A stretch of 64,000 nt of DNA from Kangiella taiwanensis (GCF_020005165.1 NZ_JAHCLT010000001.1:1-64000), one strand, 5' to 3'. Positions 17,542 through 26,320 are shown, numbered from the stretch's first letter. The notes: generated by a model from the letters alone, not told the origin. Translations and numbers: made by a program.

Positions 17542-18060
17542 TTAGTTATCACGACATTGGCGACCTCTAATGGTCGCGGTCACCCTATCGCCGAATGAAC
17601 CATCGGCTCTTTGTTGCAGATAGCTGTATTCCACCTCTTCAAAATTGAAACTCACCTGTTCTGTCACAGGCGCGCCATCGGTACCACCGGTACGGAAGGT
17701 TTCAATTCGAACATTACGGAAGTTTAGCGTTAGATACTCAAAGCGCGAGCGATTTGAACCATCGTGCTCCACACTCAACCGAGCTTCTGGGTAGACTTCT
17801 TGCGTCAGTTGTCCCATTAAGATTGGCGGTGAACTTGCATCAATAGGCTTCACAAAGTGGAAATCACGTACGCACCCTCTACGTCGATTGGAATCAGCGC
17901 CCCAAGACCAGCTCAAGACATCAATTTCGTCTTTGTGGCCATCCGCTTGGCTTTCGCCCTTAATATCACCAATTTTTAGATAAGCAGCAGACCACGCAGT
18001 TCCTGCAAACCCTAAAACAGCAGCAACCACCAACGTCGCTAACAAAGCTTTAACTTTCAT
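17542..18060 (-). CDS. Hcp-like (type VI tube fold) protein with a Sec signal peptide
   Basis: A 172-residue protein whose mature part looks like the Hcp/COG3157 family: AYLKIGDIKGESQADGHKDE followed by IDVLSWSWG is the classic Hcp opening. Unlike tube-forming Hcp, which is cytoplasmic, it begins with a clear signal peptide (about 1-24, ending GTAWSA). Two Cys in the mature part (RGCVRD and the C-terminal RQCRDN) could form a periplasmic disulfide. The ATG at 18060 has GGAGG 6 bp upstream; an earlier in-frame start is unlikely. No other type VI genes are nearby. It may be a secreted protein reusing the Hcp fold. Confidence 0.82.
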   Translation of the reverse strand: MKVKALLATLVVAAVLGFAGTAWSAAYLKIGDIKGESQADGHKDEIDVLSWSWGADSNRRRGCVRDFHFVKPIDASSPPILMGQLTQEVYPEARLSVEHDGSNRSRFEYLTLNFRNVRIETFRTGGTDGAPVTEQVSFNFEEVEYSYLQQRADGSFGDRVTATIRGRQCRDN

Positions 18061-18151
18061 GACAAACCTCCAGTTCCATTTGACCATTTGTCAGAGTACT
18101 CCTATCCGCAAGGCCCCGCCACTGTTGATAATTCTTACAGTTCAGCCATAA

Positions 18152-18177
18152 AAAAACCTCCCGAAAAGGAGGTTTTT
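18152..18177 (-). terminator. Rho-independent terminator of the rubredoxin gene
   Basis: A 10-bp stem (AAAAACCTCC/GGAGGTTTTT) with a 6-base loop ends in a T run on the minus strand. It lies 21 bp after the rubredoxin stop. Confidence 0.8.
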
Positions 18178-18198
18178 AAATCGAGTAGAAACCGTGAC

Positions 18199-18387
18199 TT
18201 AGAGGCTTTTCTTAAACTCATCGGTCATCAGCTCAAAGTCTTCTTTGCCCACGCCGCAGTCTGGACAATACCAGTCTTCAGGAATATCTTCCCAGCGTGT
18301 GCCTGGGGCAATACCGTCTTCTTCCCAGCCTAATTCTTCGTCATAAATAAAGTCACAGACCAAACAACGATACTTTCTATATTCCAC
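18199..18387 (-). CDS. Rubredoxin
   Basis: A 62-residue electron carrier with a single Fe(Cys)4 centre. The two knuckles are Cys8-x2-Cys11 (CLVC) and Cys41-x2-Cys44 (CPDC), with the usual Tyr/Trp/Phe core ([15 protein letters not shown]) and a [11 protein letters not shown] loop. It is divergent from pyrB and has its own terminator. In gammaproteobacteria it passes electrons to hydroxylases or oxygen/ROS-reducing flavoproteins; the partner is not visible here. Confidence 0.95.
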   Translation of the reverse strand: MEYRKYRCLVCDFIYDEELGWEEDGIAPGTRWEDIPEDWYCPDCGVGKEDFELMTDEFKKSL

Positions 18388-18496
18388 AAATAACCTCTAA
18401 AGTTAGCGCTTTCATAAATTTCGTGCCCATTTTAAGCATTTCTGGCTGAATTTCCACTTTGAGCCCTGTAATTTTAGCTACATCTGCCGCAGTTCG

Positions 18497-18505
18497 TGTT
18501 AGAAT
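18497..18505 (+). promoter_or_regulatory. Extended -10 promoter upstream of pyrB
   Basis: TGTTAGAAT is an extended -10 (TGn-TAGAAT). A weak GCTACA lies 17 bp upstream as a possible -35. Transcription would start about 35 bp before the pyrB start codon, leaving too short a leader for an attenuator. Confidence 0.4.
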
Positions 18506-18546
18506 TGCGTCCCAAGTAGCTTAACACTAAGAATTTGGGTAACTGA

Positions 18547-19560
18547 ATGGTATTTCAAGGGCAACACATACTATCGATTGATCAGCTGGACAGAGAAGCA
18601 GTCGAAAGGATTATCCAAGTTGCTGACGAAATGACACCTTACGCAACACGTGTTAAGTGTTGTAATGTGCTCGATGGTGCGATTCTCGCCAACCTATTCT
18701 TTGAACCAAGCACACGCACACGCATTAGCTTTGGAACGGCCTTCAACCTTCTTGGCGGCCATGTTCGCGAAACCGTCGGCATGACCACCTCATCGTTATC
18801 TAAGGGCGAATCCCTGTACGATACAGCTCGTGTCACAGCAAACTACGCAGATGTTGTCGCGATGCGTCACCCTGACATCGGCTCTGTCGCGGAGTTTGCG
18901 CGAGGCAGTAATGTTCCCGTAATCAACGGTGGCGATGGCCCAAACGAGCACCCTACCCAAGCACTACTCGACTTATATACGATTCATAACGAGCTGGAAG
19001 CGTTGGGTAAAGACAAGGGTACCATTAAGATTGCCATGATTGGCGACTTGAAGAATGGCCGTACGGTTCACTCGCTGACCCGACTACTGTGCTTATTCCC
19101 GAATATCCACTTTACCTTTATTTCGCCGCAAGCTCTGGCTATGCCAGATAAAGTGTTGGATGCCTGCGACAATGCAGGCCTGAACTACAGTATCTCTGAA
19201 GATTTCCACTACGGCCTGAAAGGTCAAGACGTGATTTACTTAACCCGTGTACAAGAAGAGCGTTTCACCACGCAAGAAGAAGCGAATTTGTATCGCGGAA
19301 AATACTGCCTCAACCAAAGCCTTTACCAGCAACATTGCGATAAAAACACCATTATCATGCACCCACTCCCACGCGATTCGCGACCAGAAGCCAACGAGCT
19401 CAGTGACGACATGAACAATAACCCGAACTTAGCAATCTTCCGCCAAACTCACTATGGCGTAAAAGTTCGCATGGCACTCTTTGCCCTTGTGCTGGGTGTA
19501 GAAGATAAGCTCACTCAATTCGAAAAGCCGATGAACTGGTACTCCCCTCGACACTCTTAA
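18547..19560 (+). CDS. pyrB: Aspartate carbamoyltransferase catalytic chain
   Basis: Catalyses the first committed step of pyrimidine synthesis, carbamoyl phosphate plus aspartate to N-carbamoylaspartate. The 337-residue sequence contains the carbamoyl phosphate loop FFEPSTRTRISF (near 55-66), the second-site segment SLSKGES, the HPTQALLD motif and the C-terminal HPLPRDSRPE. The start is ATG with a modest GGG upstream. No pyrI regulatory subunit or pyrC-like partner is adjacent, so it may act as an unregulated trimer or pair with a distant subunit. Confidence 0.96.
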   Translation: MVFQGQHILSIDQLDREAVERIIQVADEMTPYATRVKCCNVLDGAILANLFFEPSTRTRISFGTAFNLLGGHVRETVGMTTSSLSKGESLYDTARVTANYADVVAMRHPDIGSVAEFARGSNVPVINGGDGPNEHPTQALLDLYTIHNELEALGKDKGTIKIAMIGDLKNGRTVHSLTRLLCLFPNIHFTFISPQALAMPDKVLDACDNAGLNYSISEDFHYGLKGQDVIYLTRVQEERFTTQEEANLYRGKYCLNQSLYQQHCDKNTIIMHPLPRDSRPEANELSDDMNNNPNLAIFRQTHYGVKVRMALFALVLGVEDKLTQFEKPMNWYSPRHS

Positions 19561-19630
19561 CGTCAGAGCAACAGAGGTTTGTAACAATAGTATCGGCTAA
19601 ACATTCATTACATCTAATAGTGTGACGATT

Positions 19631-20908
19631 ATGACGATTTCCGAACAACTTTATAGCCGTGCCCAACAGCATATTCCAGGCGGCGTAAACTCTCCGGTCC
19701 GAGCCTTCACTGGCGTCGGCGGAACACCTGTATTTATCAAAGCAGCCGATGGTGCTTACTTTACATCAGCTGATGACAAGCAGTACCTTGACTATGTCGG
19801 CTCATGGGGGCCAATGATTTTAGGCCATAATCATCCTGCGATTCTAGACGCGGTGATCGATGCCGCAAAACGTGGCTTAAGCTACGGCGCTCCAACGGAA
19901 GTTGAAGCGGAAATGGCGGAGAAAATCTGCGAGCTGATTCCTTCGATTGACATGGTGCGTATGGTCAACTCAGGCACTGAAGCGACCATGAGCGCAATTC
20001 GCTTAGCGCGCGGTTATACGGGTAAAGACAAAATCATCAAGTTTGAAGGTTGTTATCACGGCCATGCCGATTGCTTGCTAGTCAAAGCAGGATCGGGCGC
20101 TCTCACTCTTGGCGAACCGACCTCTCCAGGTGTGCCAGCAGACTTCGCCAAGCATACATTAACCGCAGACTTTAATGATCTGGATAGCGTAGAAACCTTA
20201 CTTAAAGCAAACAAAGATGATGTAGCCTGCATCATCGTTGAGCCTGTTGCAGGCAACATGAACTGCATTCCGCCAGTTGATGGATTCCTTCAAGGATTAC
20301 GCGATCTGTGTGATCAATATGGCGCTGTGCTGATTTTTGATGAAGTCATGTCAGGCTTTCGCATGGGTGTTGATGGCGCGCAGGGCTACTACAAGGTTCA
20401 ACCCGACCTTACCACTCTGGGTAAAGTTATTGGCGGCGGCATGCCGGTAGGCGCATTTGGTGGCAAAAAAGCCATCATGGATTACATGGCGCCTGTTGGG
20501 CCTGTCTACCAAGCCGGTACTTTATCAGGTAACCCTGTGGCTATGGCGGCGGGATTAGCTGCACTCAACGAACTATCCAAGCCAGGCTTTTACGAGCCCT
20601 TGTTTGCGTACACTGAAGCATTGGTCAATGGTATGCGCGATATCGCTGAGCAAAAAGGCATCGCTTTTACCACTAACCACGTCGGTTCCATGTTCGGTTT
20701 CTTCTTCAATGATGCAGAAACTGTGACGAGCTACAAGCAAGTAACCAATGGTGATATGGAGCGTTTTAAAAGCTTTTACCATGCGATGCTTGATGAAGGG
20801 GTTTATCTATCACCATCAGCATTCGAAGCGGGCTTTGTTTCTGCCTCTCATGGTGACCAAGAACTTAAGAAAACCTTGGAAGCCTTTGAGCGAGCGTTAA
20901 GCAAGTAA
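19631..20908 (+). CDS. hemL: Glutamate-1-semialdehyde 2,1-aminomutase
   Basis: A PLP enzyme converting glutamate-1-semialdehyde to 5-aminolevulinate in the C5 haem pathway, in the cytoplasm. Length is 425 aa from the ATG used here. The PLP lysine in [14 protein letters not shown] is then residue 265, the same number as in E. coli HemL, which supports this ATG over the GTG at 19622. Other signatures are [10 protein letters not shown] at the N-terminus and FDEVMSGFR before the lysine. With hemJ (10882) it is the second haem gene in the window, but the two are not linked. Confidence 0.97.
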   Translation: MTISEQLYSRAQQHIPGGVNSPVRAFTGVGGTPVFIKAADGAYFTSADDKQYLDYVGSWGPMILGHNHPAILDAVIDAAKRGLSYGAPTEVEAEMAEKICELIPSIDMVRMVNSGTEATMSAIRLARGYTGKDKIIKFEGCYHGHADCLLVKAGSGALTLGEPTSPGVPADFAKHTLTADFNDLDSVETLLKANKDDVACIIVEPVAGNMNCIPPVDGFLQGLRDLCDQYGAVLIFDEVMSGFRMGVDGAQGYYKVQPDLTTLGKVIGGGMPVGAFGGKKAIMDYMAPVGPVYQAGTLSGNPVAMAAGLAALNELSKPGFYEPLFAYTEALVNGMRDIAEQKGIAFTTNHVGSMFGFFFNDAETVTSYKQVTNGDMERFKSFYHAMLDEGVYLSPSAFEAGFVSASHGDQELKKTLEAFERALSK

Positions 20909-20989
20909 TTTTACAGTTTTTTTGATATATTGGGGCCTAGGCGCTGTACAATCCTTAACCTTTAACCGATAAGGAATTAGCCGAGTCTA

Positions 20990-22684
20990 ATGAGCCTAGG
21001 CCCATTTTTAAGATCGAAACGATCCATTCTTTTTTGGATAGCCATAATTAGCGTTGTCCTCTCCGGCTTTTTCTTCCAAAAATATCGCCAGCTTCAAATT
21101 CACTACGGCATTTTACCAGTTAATGATCAAGCACCCATTTACGCAGCGGAAACCATCAACGGGTTATTGAAACGACAACACCCCGACGGCTACTTTGTTA
21201 ACAACCCGGATTTATTTGATGAGCCAACAACGCTCAACCGGGAAAGTGTACGACTCACACGCTATGCCATCGCTTCTCTAGATGAGCTTAATGCTCTAGA
21301 GAGAGTGAACAAAGATGCGCTCATCAGTTTCTTACTGAATAACTTTAAAGCTCCAAGTAATGCCATAGGAAATCTCAAAGGTTTTTCCGCGCTTCCAAAC
21401 AGCGCCGTAAACATACGCTCAACTCTCGACTCGATTATAATTCTAGACAAGCTCGATGCGTTAGGAACGATTGATACCGAAGCTGTGGCTCAGCTTATTT
21501 TAGCCTATCAAAACAACGACGGTGGCTTCTGGGATCCCGGCTACCCTGAATTTGGGCAACAATCCACGGTTAAAGCCACATCTTATGCGGTGCGAGCCCT
21601 GCACCACATGGGGAAATTAAATTCGACCATAGTCGATAGTGAAAAACAGCAACAGATCAATACCTTTATTGAGAACAGCTGGAGTACTGACACCAAGGCT
21701 TTTAGTCCCTTTCCAGGCCACCCTGCCATCAGTAGTTACGATGCTTACAGAGCTTGGGTAAGCATTCATCATTTGCCAATCAATCAGAGTAACACGCAGG
21801 TCATTACCGATATTTTACGTCTTGAAGAGATGCTCGAAACTTTAAACACCACGTTTAAAACTACTGACAACCTTTACAGTGAGGAAGGTCATTCGGAAAG
21901 AAACTCCTTAAAAGCAACCCATTTGCTGATTTGGATGTTGCATGATTTAGAACGACTTGAAACCATTTCTGTTCCTGATGTTGTGCAGTTCATTAAAAGC
22001 TTTCGTGATCCAAGCGGAGCCTTCACTAGCGATATTTACTCGGTATACTCAGCGGTTGATACCTTAAGCTTGTTATCATCCACTCGAATGACAAAGCAGT
22101 TGATGCTTTATCAAATACTGACTTACTCATCAATTATAGTCGCAGTACTGTCCCTTCTTACATTTGCCATACTACACCGTCGAGTTGAGTCGCGAAAACA
22201 TAAGTCCTTAGTGCGCCGCGCCCAAACGGATCGTTTAACGGGGCTTAACAACCGTGAATTTCTTGAGCAACGTTACCAAACGTATCAAGAAGATCATTCT
22301 CACATGGCCTTTATTCTGCTGGATGTTGACCACTTCAAATCGATCAATGATAACCACGGGCATCTCGTCGGCGATGAAGTTCTTATTGAGCTCTCCTCCT
22401 TGCTGAGTAATAACATCCGGAAAACTGATACTTTAGCCCGCTGGGGCGGCGAAGAGTTTGCCATATTGTGCCCTGCTACAGAGCCAGATCATGCTAAGCA
22501 GCTTTCTGAAAAGCTACGCAGTCTGATTGAAACAACAGAATTCAGCACCGTTAAATCGCTGACTTGTAGCTTTGGAGTGTCCTGTGCTTCAAAATATGAG
22601 TCTTTGCGCGAGCTCTACGTCCGAGCTGATAAAGCGTTGTATCAATCAAAACGTGATGGACGTAATACCATAACCTATCTTTAA
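20990..22684 (+). CDS. Transmembrane GGDEF protein with alpha/alpha-toroid-like periplasmic domain
   Basis: A 564-residue predicted diguanylate cyclase with an unusual sensor. One membrane helix (about 13-29) is followed by ~330 residues outside the cytoplasm whose repeats, such as QLILAYQNNDGGFWDPGY and VKATSYAVRALHHMG, resemble the prenyltransferase/squalene-cyclase-type alpha/alpha toroid. A second helix (about 372-393) leads to a GGDEF domain with an intact GGEEF site (486-490). An RxxD inhibitory site (RKTD, 477-480) lies five residues upstream. This predicts an envelope-side ligand or protein sensor controlling cyclic di-GMP. The toroid assignment is from pattern only and no ligand can be named. 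Confidence 0.85.
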   Translation: MSLGPFLRSKRSILFWIAIISVVLSGFFFQKYRQLQIHYGILPVNDQAPIYAAETINGLLKRQHPDGYFVNNPDLFDEPTTLNRESVRLTRYAIASLDELNALERVNKDALISFLLNNFKAPSNAIGNLKGFSALPNSAVNIRSTLDSIIILDKLDALGTIDTEAVAQLILAYQNNDGGFWDPGYPEFGQQSTVKATSYAVRALHHMGKLNSTIVDSEKQQQINTFIENSWSTDTKAFSPFPGHPAISSYDAYRAWVSIHHLPINQSNTQVITDILRLEEMLETLNTTFKTTDNLYSEEGHSERNSLKATHLLIWMLHDLERLETISVPDVVQFIKSFRDPSGAFTSDIYSVYSAVDTLSLLSSTRMTKQLMLYQILTYSSIIVAVLSLLTFAILHRRVESRKHKSLVRRAQTDRLTGLNNREFLEQRYQTYQEDHSHMAFILLDVDHFKSINDNHGHLVGDEVLIELSSLLSNNIRKTDTLARWGGEEFAILCPATEPDHAKQLSEKLRSLIETTEFSTVKSLTCSFGVSCASKYESLRELYVRADKALYQSKRDGRNTITYL

Positions 22685-22760
22685 AGGCCTTTTGACCATT
22701 TCCGTCCCTGCCTAAATATGCTTAAATATTCTTTTAAGTCACATAAAAATAGACATTACT

Positions 22761-23552
22761 ATGAACTTAACACTTATTGGAAAAACCGCATTAGTCTGCG
22801 GCTCAAGCCAAGGCATGGGCAAAGCCATTGCCAAGCAACTCTCTGAGCAAGGCGCAAACATCGTATTATTGGCAAGAAATAAAGAAAAGCTCGAAGCCGT
22901 TCAGAAAGAACTGGATCACTCACAGGGTCAAGACCACCATATCCTAGTGGCTGACTTTACGAACCCAGATAATGTCAAACAAGTTGTTCACGACTATCTA
23001 CAAGAGCCAGAAGCAGCCATTCATATCTTGATCAATAACACAGGTGGTCCAGCGCCAGGTCCAGCTAACGCAGCACAAACCGGCGACTTCTTAGCAGCAT
23101 TTAACCAGCACCTTGTTTGTAACCATGAGCTCATGAAGCTGGCGTTACCCAGCATGAAAGAAGCTAACTTTGGCCGCATCATTAACGTTATCTCTACCTC
23201 GGTGAAGCAACCGCTAGATGGTCTTGGCGTATCCAACACTGTTCGAGGAGCTGTTGCCAACTGGGCAAAAACTCTGGCTAACGAGTTAGGGCAGTTCAAT
23301 ATCACCGTCAATAATGTCTTGCCAGGCGCAACCAACACTGTGCGACTGGAAGCCATTATTCAAAACAAAGCTAACAAGAAAGGCTTGTCGGTTGAAGAAA
23401 TGGAGCAAGAAGAAAAGTCGATTATTCCAATGAAGCGCTTTGGTACAGCTCAAGAATTCGCCAATGCCGTTGGTTTCTTGGCTTCTCCAGCAGCTGGCTA
23501 CATAACAGGCATCAACCTTCCTGTTGATGGTGGCAGAACCAGCTGCTTATAA
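22761..23552 (+). CDS. Short-chain dehydrogenase-like protein with altered catalytic site
   Basis: A 263-residue Rossmann-fold SDR homologue. The nucleotide loop reads GSSQGMGKAIA and the structural NNTGGP is close to the usual NNAG. The canonical YxxxK pair is not present: aligning NTVRGAVANWAK with typical SDRs places Ser at the Tyr position and Arg at the Lys position, while an upstream ISTS Ser is retained. Such divergent BKR-like SDRs exist, with unclear reactions. It lies 18 bp upstream of an aminomuconate semialdehyde dehydrogenase gene, so a role in the kynurenine/3-hydroxyanthranilate pathway is likely by context. Confidence 0.8.
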   Translation: MNLTLIGKTALVCGSSQGMGKAIAKQLSEQGANIVLLARNKEKLEAVQKELDHSQGQDHHILVADFTNPDNVKQVVHDYLQEPEAAIHILINNTGGPAPGPANAAQTGDFLAAFNQHLVCNHELMKLALPSMKEANFGRIINVISTSVKQPLDGLGVSNTVRGAVANWAKTLANELGQFNITVNNVLPGATNTVRLEAIIQNKANKKGLSVEEMEQEEKSIIPMKRFGTAQEFANAVGFLASPAAGYITGINLPVDGGRTSCL

Positions 23553-23570
23553 GCCCAAGAGGATGCGTTA

Positions 23571-25016
23571 ATGCAAATGCTAGAAAACTACATTGGCGGT
23601 AAGTTAGTTGAGCCAATACAGGGAAAGTATATTGATAATGTGGAGCCAGCAACAGGTAAGATCTACAGCCAAATTCCTGACTCGACAGCTGAAGATTTGG
23701 AGCAAGCGGTTGAGGCAGCAACAAAGGCTCAACCTGCTTGGGCGGGCCTATCGCTGGAAGAACGCGCAACAATCTTAACCAAAGTCGCTAACACTATTGA
23801 TGACCACTCCAATGAGCTGGCAAAGGCCGAAGCTGTAGACAACGGTAAGCCATTTTCCCTAGCGAAAAGCGTCGATATATATCGTTCCTCAGCAAATATC
23901 CGCTTCTTCGCCCAAGCGATTACTCAGTTTTCTAGCGAAAGCCACGCTATGGGCAATGACGCCATTAATTACACCTTGCGCGATCCGATTGGCGTGGTTG
24001 GTTGTATTTCGCCATGGAATTTACCGCTGTATTTATTTACTTGGAAAATTGCTCCGGCGTTAGCTGCTGGGAATACCGTCATCGCCAAACCATCGGAAAT
24101 TACACCGATGACAGCTTACTTGTTTTCCAAAATTTGCATCGAGGCAGGGTTACCTGCTGGAGTGCTGAATATCCTACACGGCACAGGACCATCAATTGGG
24201 GATCCACTAACCACACATCCAAAGATCAAAGCCATCAGCTTTACTGGGGGTACCGCAACCGGTGCTCACATCAGTAAAGTCACCGCAGGTATGTTCAAAA
24301 AACTATCGCTTGAGCTTGGCGGAAAAAACCCAACGCTGGTTTTTGCTGATTGTGATTTTGAAGATACCGTCGATAATGTAGTTCGCGCAGCCTTCGCTAA
24401 CCAAGGTCAAATTTGCCTGTGTGGCTCTCGGATTTATATTGAGCGACCGATCTATGACAAATTTAAACAAGCCTTTATTGATAAGGTCAAAGCATTAAAA
24501 ATAGGTGACCCGCTAGATAACTCAACCCAACATGGCGCTTTGGTCTCTAAGCCCCACATGGACAAGGTTTTGTCTTATATCGAATTAGCACGACAGGAAG
24601 GTGGGCGCGTGTTAACGGGAGGTAAACAGACCACCGTTAACGGCCGCTGCCAAAATGGTTACTTTGTGGAGCCTACGGTAATCGAAGGTTTAGACAATGA
24701 CTGCCGAACCAATCAAGAAGAGATCTTCGGCCCTGTCTGCACTATTATGCCATTTGACACAGACGAAGAGGCAGTGTCTCTCGCCAACGGCACTCAATAT
24801 GGCTTAGCATCGAGTGTCTGGACTAGCGATCTCAAGCGCGCACATCAGGTCGCTAAAGATATAGAAGCGGGCATTGTCTGGATTAACTGCTGGCTACTGC
24901 GAGATCTACGTACACCTTTCGGTGGCGTCAAAAGCTCCGGCGTTGGTCGCGAAGGCGGTTTAGAGGCGCTACGTTTCTTTACCGAACCCAAGAACGTATG
25001 TATTAAGTACTCTTGA
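23571..25016 (+). CDS. 2-aminomuconate-6-semialdehyde dehydrogenase (ALDH family)
   Basis: An NAD-dependent aldehyde dehydrogenase (481 aa) predicted to oxidise 2-aminomuconate-6-semialdehyde to 2-aminomuconate after ACMS decarboxylation. Catalytic residues are Glu248 (LELGGKN) and Cys282 (NQGQICLCGSR); the CLCGSR context is typical of the aminomuconate/hydroxymuconate semialdehyde branch. The cofactor region has SPWNLPLY and FTGGTATG. It is in an apparent operon with the SDR gene (18 bp) and lies 870 bp before the rest of the 3-hydroxyanthranilate genes. Hydroxymuconic semialdehyde is an alternative substrate. Confidence 0.88.
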   Translation: MQMLENYIGGKLVEPIQGKYIDNVEPATGKIYSQIPDSTAEDLEQAVEAATKAQPAWAGLSLEERATILTKVANTIDDHSNELAKAEAVDNGKPFSLAKSVDIYRSSANIRFFAQAITQFSSESHAMGNDAINYTLRDPIGVVGCISPWNLPLYLFTWKIAPALAAGNTVIAKPSEITPMTAYLFSKICIEAGLPAGVLNILHGTGPSIGDPLTTHPKIKAISFTGGTATGAHISKVTAGMFKKLSLELGGKNPTLVFADCDFEDTVDNVVRAAFANQGQICLCGSRIYIERPIYDKFKQAFIDKVKALKIGDPLDNSTQHGALVSKPHMDKVLSYIELARQEGGRVLTGGKQTTVNGRCQNGYFVEPTVIEGLDNDCRTNQEEIFGPVCTIMPFDTDEEAVSLANGTQYGLASSVWTSDLKRAHQVAKDIEAGIVWINCWLLRDLRTPFGGVKSSGVGREGGLEALRFFTEPKNVCIKYS

Positions 25017-25052
25017 GATTACTTGTACCCATTAAATTTATAGGAATACATC

Positions 25053-25538
25053 ATGCCATCATTTGATATTGTCTCCGAAGTGGACAAACATGAAATCACT
25101 AACACCGTCGATAACGCTAATCGCGAGTTAACGACACGCTTTGACTTTAGAGGCGTAGACGCCAGTTTTGAGCAAAGTGAGGACAGCGTAAAAATTACTG
25201 CTGAAGCTGAATTCCAAGTCGATCAGATGGTCGATATGTTCTACCGCTGTTGCACCAAACGTAATATCGATATTAATGCGTTGGATATATCCGACGAAGC
25301 CACTCACTCAGGCAAGACTTTCTCTAAAACAGCTACCTTTAAGCAAGGCATTGATAAAGACACCGCTAAAAAATTGGTCAAATTGATTAAAGAGTCCAAA
25401 TTAAAAGTACAACCCTCGATTCAAGGCGATCAAGTCCGCGTAACCGGTAAAAAACGTGACGACCTACAGGCCGCCATGGGAATTGTACGCCAAGCCGATT
25501 TAGGCCAGCCATTCCAGTTTAATAACTTCAGAGATTAG
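25053..25538 (+). CDS. yajQ: YajQ family nucleotide-binding protein
   Basis: A 161-residue cytoplasmic UPF0234 protein with two ferredoxin-like halves. Homologues bind nucleic acid or nucleotides, and the Xanthomonas member binds cyclic di-GMP. Characteristic stretches are [35 protein letters not shown] and the C-terminal [16 protein letters not shown] lies upstream of the ATG. It has no known link to tryptophan breakdown, yet it sits between the two parts of the kynurenine locus, 36 bp after the dehydrogenase gene. A possible cyclic di-GMP link to the two GGDEF genes in the window is speculative. Confidence 0.95.
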   Translation: MPSFDIVSEVDKHEITNTVDNANRELTTRFDFRGVDASFEQSEDSVKITAEAEFQVDQMVDMFYRCCTKRNIDINALDISDEATHSGKTFSKTATFKQGIDKDTAKKLVKLIKESKLKVQPSIQGDQVRVTGKKRDDLQAAMGIVRQADLGQPFQFNNFRD

Positions 25539-25547
25539 CCAAAATTT

Positions 25548-25573
25548 CGCTCCGTACATCACGCTACGGAGCG
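25548..25573 (+). terminator. Hairpin after yajQ
   Basis: A perfect 9-bp stem CGCTCCGTA/TACGGAGCG with an 8-base loop starts 10 bp after the yajQ stop. No T run follows, so it may be a weak terminator or an mRNA-stabilising 3' hairpin. Confidence 0.5.
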
Positions 25574-25735
25574 CTTCCCAGGCAGCGACACCCCTTGCTT
25601 AAAACGGCCTAATTCGATATAACTAGCGTCATGCAATATTTTCCACATCAAAAAACATCAGGATTTATCTTCGCTCATCAGGGCGGATGTAAGTGGATCT
25701 TGGATAAATAGCATACCCTTTCCTTTTTTGGGCGT

Positions 25736-25764
25736 TTGCACACGCCTGTATTTCCTAGTATTTT
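25736..25764 (+). promoter_or_regulatory. Candidate promoter of the kynurenine operon
   Basis: TTGCAC (25736-25741), a 17-bp spacer and TATTTT (25759-25764) form a plausible sigma-70 promoter with a leader of about 115 nt. The -35 hexamer is framed by inverted 5-bp arms GGCGT/ACGCC (25731-25746), an arrangement that could allow repressor control. Confidence 0.4.
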
Positions 25765-25867
25765 TTAAAATCGCTTATAAAGTAAACAATGGTTTAGTCC
25801 GTACGCTGAACTATCAGTCACAAGCTCTTCTATGTAATGAGTCTTTCGTGAGCTAAACCAAACACAA

Positions 25868-25879
25868 TCAAACGTTTGA
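25868..25879. promoter_or_regulatory. LacI-family-like operator overlapping the RBS
   Basis: TCAAACGTTTGA is a perfect 12-bp palindrome centred on CG, like the core of LacI/GalR/PurR operators (CAAACGTTTG). Its right end merges into the GAGG ribosome binding site of the deaminase gene at 25887. Bound protein, or the folded mRNA, could block expression of the operon. Confidence 0.4.
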
Positions 25880-25886
25880 GGAATCT

Positions 25887-26306
25887 ATGTCAGAGAAAAT
25901 TGTTTCCAGCAAAGCTCCTGAACCCGTGGGTCTATACCCTCACGCTCGCCGTGTGGGCAATTTATTATTCTTGTCTGGGGTTGGCCCGCGCCAGAAAGGC
26001 AGCAAAGATATTCCTGGCGTCACTTTGGATGACCAAGGCAACATCACGGATTACTGTATTGAAACTCAGTGTCGCAGTGTGTTCGATAACATCCGCTGGA
26101 TTCTTGAAGAGTCGGGATCAAGCTGGGACCAGCTGGTCGATGTTCAAGTCTTTTTGACCAACATGAAAGACGACTTTAAGACTTACAATAAAATTTATGC
26201 TGAGTACTTTGCTGACAACCAGCCATGCAGAACGACCATTGAAATCAGTTCGTTGCCGACGCCAATCGCTATAGAACTTAAGTGTGTCGCAACGATTGGA
26301 GACTAA
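25887..26306 (+). CDS. RidA-family 2-aminomuconate deaminase
   Basis: A 139-residue RidA/YjgF-fold protein. Within this locus it is best read as 2-aminomuconate deaminase (AmnD/NbaF-like), hydrolysing 2-aminomuconate to 4-oxalocrotonate and ammonia. It has the extended N-terminus [20 protein letters not shown], the substrate-binding Arg in QPCRTTIE and the terminal [12 protein letters not shown] strand. A GAGG box precedes the ATG. It is the first gene of a tightly packed operon; the next gene starts 14 bp after its stop. A general RidA imine hydrolase is less likely given the context. Confidence 0.88.
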   Translation: MSEKIVSSKAPEPVGLYPHARRVGNLLFLSGVGPRQKGSKDIPGVTLDDQGNITDYCIETQCRSVFDNIRWILEESGSSWDQLVDVQVFLTNMKDDFKTYNKIYAEYFADNQPCRTTIEISSLPTPIAIELKCVATIGD

Positions 26307-26320
26307 TCAAGGAGTCAGAT

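Larger units (their letters stand above)
25539..25886. other. 348-bp regulatory region between yajQ and the kynurenine operon
   Basis: It contains a hairpin just after yajQ, a candidate promoter whose -35 box lies inside a small dyad, and a 12-bp palindrome overlapping the ribosome binding site of the next gene. I found no open reading frame with coding character. Confidence 0.6.

Noticed and set aside
18088-18333. 81-codon plus-strand frame opposite rubredoxin
   Set aside because: It is antisense to a certain rubredoxin gene and crosses its terminator; composition is that of a shadow frame.
25887-26306. General RidA imine deaminase
   Set aside because: The fold fits, but position at the head of the 3-hydroxyanthranilate genes and the extended N-terminus favour 2-aminomuconate deaminase.
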